From an uncultured Paracoccus sp. (lineage in GTDB: Bacteria > Pseudomonadota > Alphaproteobacteria > Rhodobacterales > Rhodobacteraceae): a stretch of 64,000 nt of DNA. The notes under the pieces are model-generated. The model was not told where the DNA came from and made no database searches. It was given only the letters and a program-made list of their open reading frames with translations. Positions 62,112 to 64,000 of the stretch are shown here, piece after piece. Position 1 is the first letter of the stretch. The number at the start of each line of letters is the position of its first letter. The position numbers and the translations under genes were made by a program. The DNA lies in contig NZ_CANKWH010000011.1 of the NCBI RefSeq assembly GCF_947487305.1, positions 82,638 through 146,637 of the forward strand. Reading direction: 5' to 3'.

Positions 62112-63656
62112 TCATTCGAGCTGCGCGTCCCAAAAGGCACAATTGTGGACACTGGCGAAGTCGGTGCGAAGGGCGGGGGCGGTCAGGTCGATGTTCCGCA
62201 CAAGTGTCCGCTGATCCGAGATGGCGGGCCATTCAGGCTGGCCGTCGATGACAGGCGAGCCGGTACGGGCAAAGGCCGCCCAGGCAGCCATCATCTGCTG
62301 CGACAGACGCATCTGGTCCGAGCTGAGTTCGGCAGGTCCGCCAAAAAAGGTCGGCGTCTGAAAGATGAACTGAATCTCCTTGGCGTGATGGGCTCCGAGG
62401 CTTGGCAGCAAAGCTGTATCGCTCCCTTTGGCGCCAGACCTTTCACTGAACTCGTAGGCATAGACTGCCGTGTGCGCAGCCATGGCCTTGCTGGCGCTCA
62501 AGGCCGGGCAGGCGAACATGAAATCGGTCATATAGTCGGCATAGGCCAAGGGGATGGAGGGATAGCTCGATACAGGATAGGCGTCCAACACGGCCTCGGC
62601 CGCATCGCCGAACTGAACGCGCAGATTCGCCTCATAGTTCTGGGCCGACTGCATGGCCGGAAGGGCCACTTCGGCAAAGAGGCGCCCCTCGTCCAGGTTC
62701 GAGCCGTTGATGACCGGCACCCGATTGAAGTCCCCGTCAGCGAATGCGCGGAGGTCGCGCGGCAGGGTTTCGGTGCCATTCACGATGCTCCAGGGAGTTG
62801 AGCCTGCTGCGACATCGCCCGGCACGATCGTGGCAGCGGTCGTCGCGGGCAAGGCCCGCAAACAAGCCATTGCGTTTTCGCCCTCGCATCCGGCAGCCTC
62901 CGCATAGGCCATGCCGGTTTGCTCGGCGACATCACGCGGGCGCCCAAAGCACGGGCCTGACTGGATGATGGCAGCAGAAAATAGTCCCGCCGCGTCCGGC
63001 GAACGAAGGTGCCCACAGATACTGACACCACCCGCGGACTCGCCGAAAAGCGTCACCCTTGCAGGATCGCCACCGAAGGCCTGAATATTTCGTGCCACCC
63101 ATTCCAGTGCCATCTGCTGATCTTGCAGGCCGAAATTGCCGCCGCCCTCCCCGAGTTCCGGATGGGCGAGAAAACCAAGCGCACCCAGCCGGTAGTTCAG
63201 GGTCACGACAATGACATCCTGCGTCTCCGCGAGAATATGGGCATCATAGTCGCTGCCAGCGCCGGTCACGAATCCGCCTCCCGGGATCCAGACCATGACG
63301 GGGAGGTCATTGCCTTCGGCAGGACCATAGACGTTGAGAAACAGGCAATCCTCGCTGCCCGTCATTGGGGTGGAGGCCGTCGGAGCAAAGTTCCATCCAT
63401 CCTGGGGCTGGACACAACGCGCGCCGAAGGCCTGCGCCTTCACCTCACCTGCAGGAGCCACCTGTTGCGGCGCGCGCCAGCGCAGATCGCCAACCGGTGC
63501 CTCGGCATAGCGGATCCCCAGGAACTGTCTGCCGCTGCCCGAAGCAATACCTGTATAGGTTCCATCGGCTGCGTCGATCGGCTGGCTGGCCTCGAACGCA
63601 GCGAGTTGCGCCGGCAGGAGGCACAACAGCGCCATCAGCCTCATCATCCTGATCAT
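62112..63656 (-). CDS. Type-B carboxylesterase, exported
   Basis: A 514-residue alpha/beta hydrolase with a signal peptide (MRLMALLCLLPAQLAAFEA). The family blocks are GIRYAEAP, EDCLFLNVYGP, IPGGGF (oxyanion hole), the nucleophile in LFGESAGG, and GAHHAKEIQFIF with the catalytic His; the acid is probably in NLDEG. Carboxylesterases of this type hydrolyse esters of many kinds. Its DNA is less GC-rich than most of the window (62401-62460: 33 G+C of 60). It overlaps the next upstream gene by four bases. Confidence 0.93.
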   Translation of the reverse strand: MIRMMRLMALLCLLPAQLAAFEASQPIDAADGTYTGIASGSGRQFLGIRYAEAPVGDLRWRAPQQVAPAGEVKAQAFGARCVQPQDGWNFAPTASTPMTGSEDCLFLNVYGPAEGNDLPVMVWIPGGGFVTGAGSDYDAHILAETQDVIVVTLNYRLGALGFLAHPELGEGGGNFGLQDQQMALEWVARNIQAFGGDPARVTLFGESAGGVSICGHLRSPDAAGLFSAAIIQSGPCFGRPRDVAEQTGMAYAEAAGCEGENAMACLRALPATTAATIVPGDVAAGSTPWSIVNGTETLPRDLRAFADGDFNRVPVINGSNLDEGRLFAEVALPAMQSAQNYEANLRVQFGDAAEAVLDAYPVSSYPSIPLAYADYMTDFMFACPALSASKAMAAHTAVYAYEFSERSGAKGSDTALLPSLGAHHAKEIQFIFQTPTFFGGPAELSSDQMRLSQQMMAAWAAFARTGSPVIDGQPEWPAISDQRTLVRNIDLTAPALRTDFASVHNCAFWDAQLE

Positions 63657-64000
63657 GGCCTGGCCTCCGTTTCGCGGCTGAGGCGCGCGACCTCTTGCCA
63701 GTTGGCGACCACCGCAACCCAGGTGGGCGGAAGGTCTTCGGGAAACCCGCCAATGCGTGCAGGCCGTTTCGCCTGGTCGAGCAGCGCTCGTGCCGCCTGC
63801 CTGGTGACCGGTGCCCCAGCCGTGGTCACATAGTAGGCCTTGGCATCATTCGAGAGCGGATCCATGCCGCCTGGCATGGCTGGCGCATAGGGCCAGACAT
63901 AGATCGGCGCACCCGGCTCCATCGAGATATGCTCGAAAGTTGGTGACGCTTGATCAGGCGGCAGCTTGAATGTGGCGGACGCCGTCGCGGAACTCAACCC
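63653..64000 (-). CDS. Unidentified protein, 5' end beyond the window
   Basis: Only the last 115 residues are visible; the frame is open to the window edge and the first in-frame start-like codon is a TTG at 63997, so the gene probably begins outside. The text contains PGAPIYVWPYAPAMPGG, AYYVTTAGAPVTRQAAR and PPTWVAVVANWQEVARLS. No family is recognised. It is coupled to the esterase by a four-base overlap, so the two products may work together. Confidence 0.6.
   Translation of the reverse strand, partial: GLSSATASATFKLPPDQASPTFEHISMEPGAPIYVWPYAPAMPGGMDPLSNDAKAYYVTTAGAPVTRQAARALLDQAKRPARIGGFPEDLPPTWVAVVANWQEVARLSRETEARP

Noticed and set aside
1..64000. tRNA, rRNA, insertion sequences, phage genes or restriction/defence genes
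   Set aside because: Intergenic regions were read for T-loop motifs, transposase-like frames and terminal repeats; none was found that could be supported.

Overview
The window looks like a chromosomal piece of a high-GC alphaproteobacterium of the Rhodobacteraceae, most probably Paracoccus or a close relative. Reasons: the ntrB-ntrC-ntrY-ntrX-trkA-trkH-hfq-hflX order next to dusB (nifR3), a heterotetrameric sarcosine oxidase, SoxY/SoxZ sulfur carriers, a ccmI-ruvX pair, an IalB-family protein, YjbH/YjbF, and NtrC/NtrX proteins without GAFTGA as in this group. No tRNA, rRNA, insertion sequence, prophage or CRISPR array was seen. Nearly all of the window is coding, with many 4-bp ATGA/GTGA overlaps inside operons and three tail-to-tail gene pairs whose stop codons overlap. 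The genus is inferred from gene content only.

Left part (1-12.4 kb): the end of a nucleoside-type ABC permease and a purine nucleoside phosphorylase; a dienelactone hydrolase; mnmH and an L,D-transpeptidase; a copper block (CopA ATPase, SGNH esterase, PCuAC chaperone and a small secreted protein); rpmB between two terminators; ada with a PEP-mutase-family gene; meaB with soxYZ; and a divergent SoxS-like thioredoxin.

Middle (12.9-34.7 kb): serS; the der-bamB-yfgM cell-envelope/ribosome cluster; a metallophosphoesterase; sodB; a TetR divergon with two palindromic operators, linking a cytosolic Asp-box propeller protein and a four-helix membrane protein; a sarcosine oxidase operon (soxB ... soxD-soxA-soxG) split by an Ala-rich membrane protein and a TfoX-like gene; ccmI-ruvX; a DUF1289 gene; a methyltransferase; cbpM-cbpA; an aldo/keto reductase; and a 75-residue gene behind a 20% GC promoter that carries a palindrome.

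Right part (34.8-64 kb): a complete dipeptide-type ABC operon; an IalB-like protein; molybdenum cofactor genes moeA-mobB-mobA-fdhD; hfq-hflX; the Trk potassium system; the Ntr nitrogen-sensing block with dusB; L-serine dehydratase; a small lipoprotein; yjbH-yjbF for exopolysaccharide export; and a carboxylesterase with a partial partner gene in a segment of somewhat lower GC.

The most interesting points are the TetR divergon with promoters and operators visible at base level, the AT-rich operator/promoter of the 75-residue gene, the degenerate ATPase domain of NtrC, the interrupted sarcosine oxidase operon, and a repeated intergenic hairpin element found twice at matching positions. Nothing in the window can be called a new defence or mobile system on sequence evidence alone.
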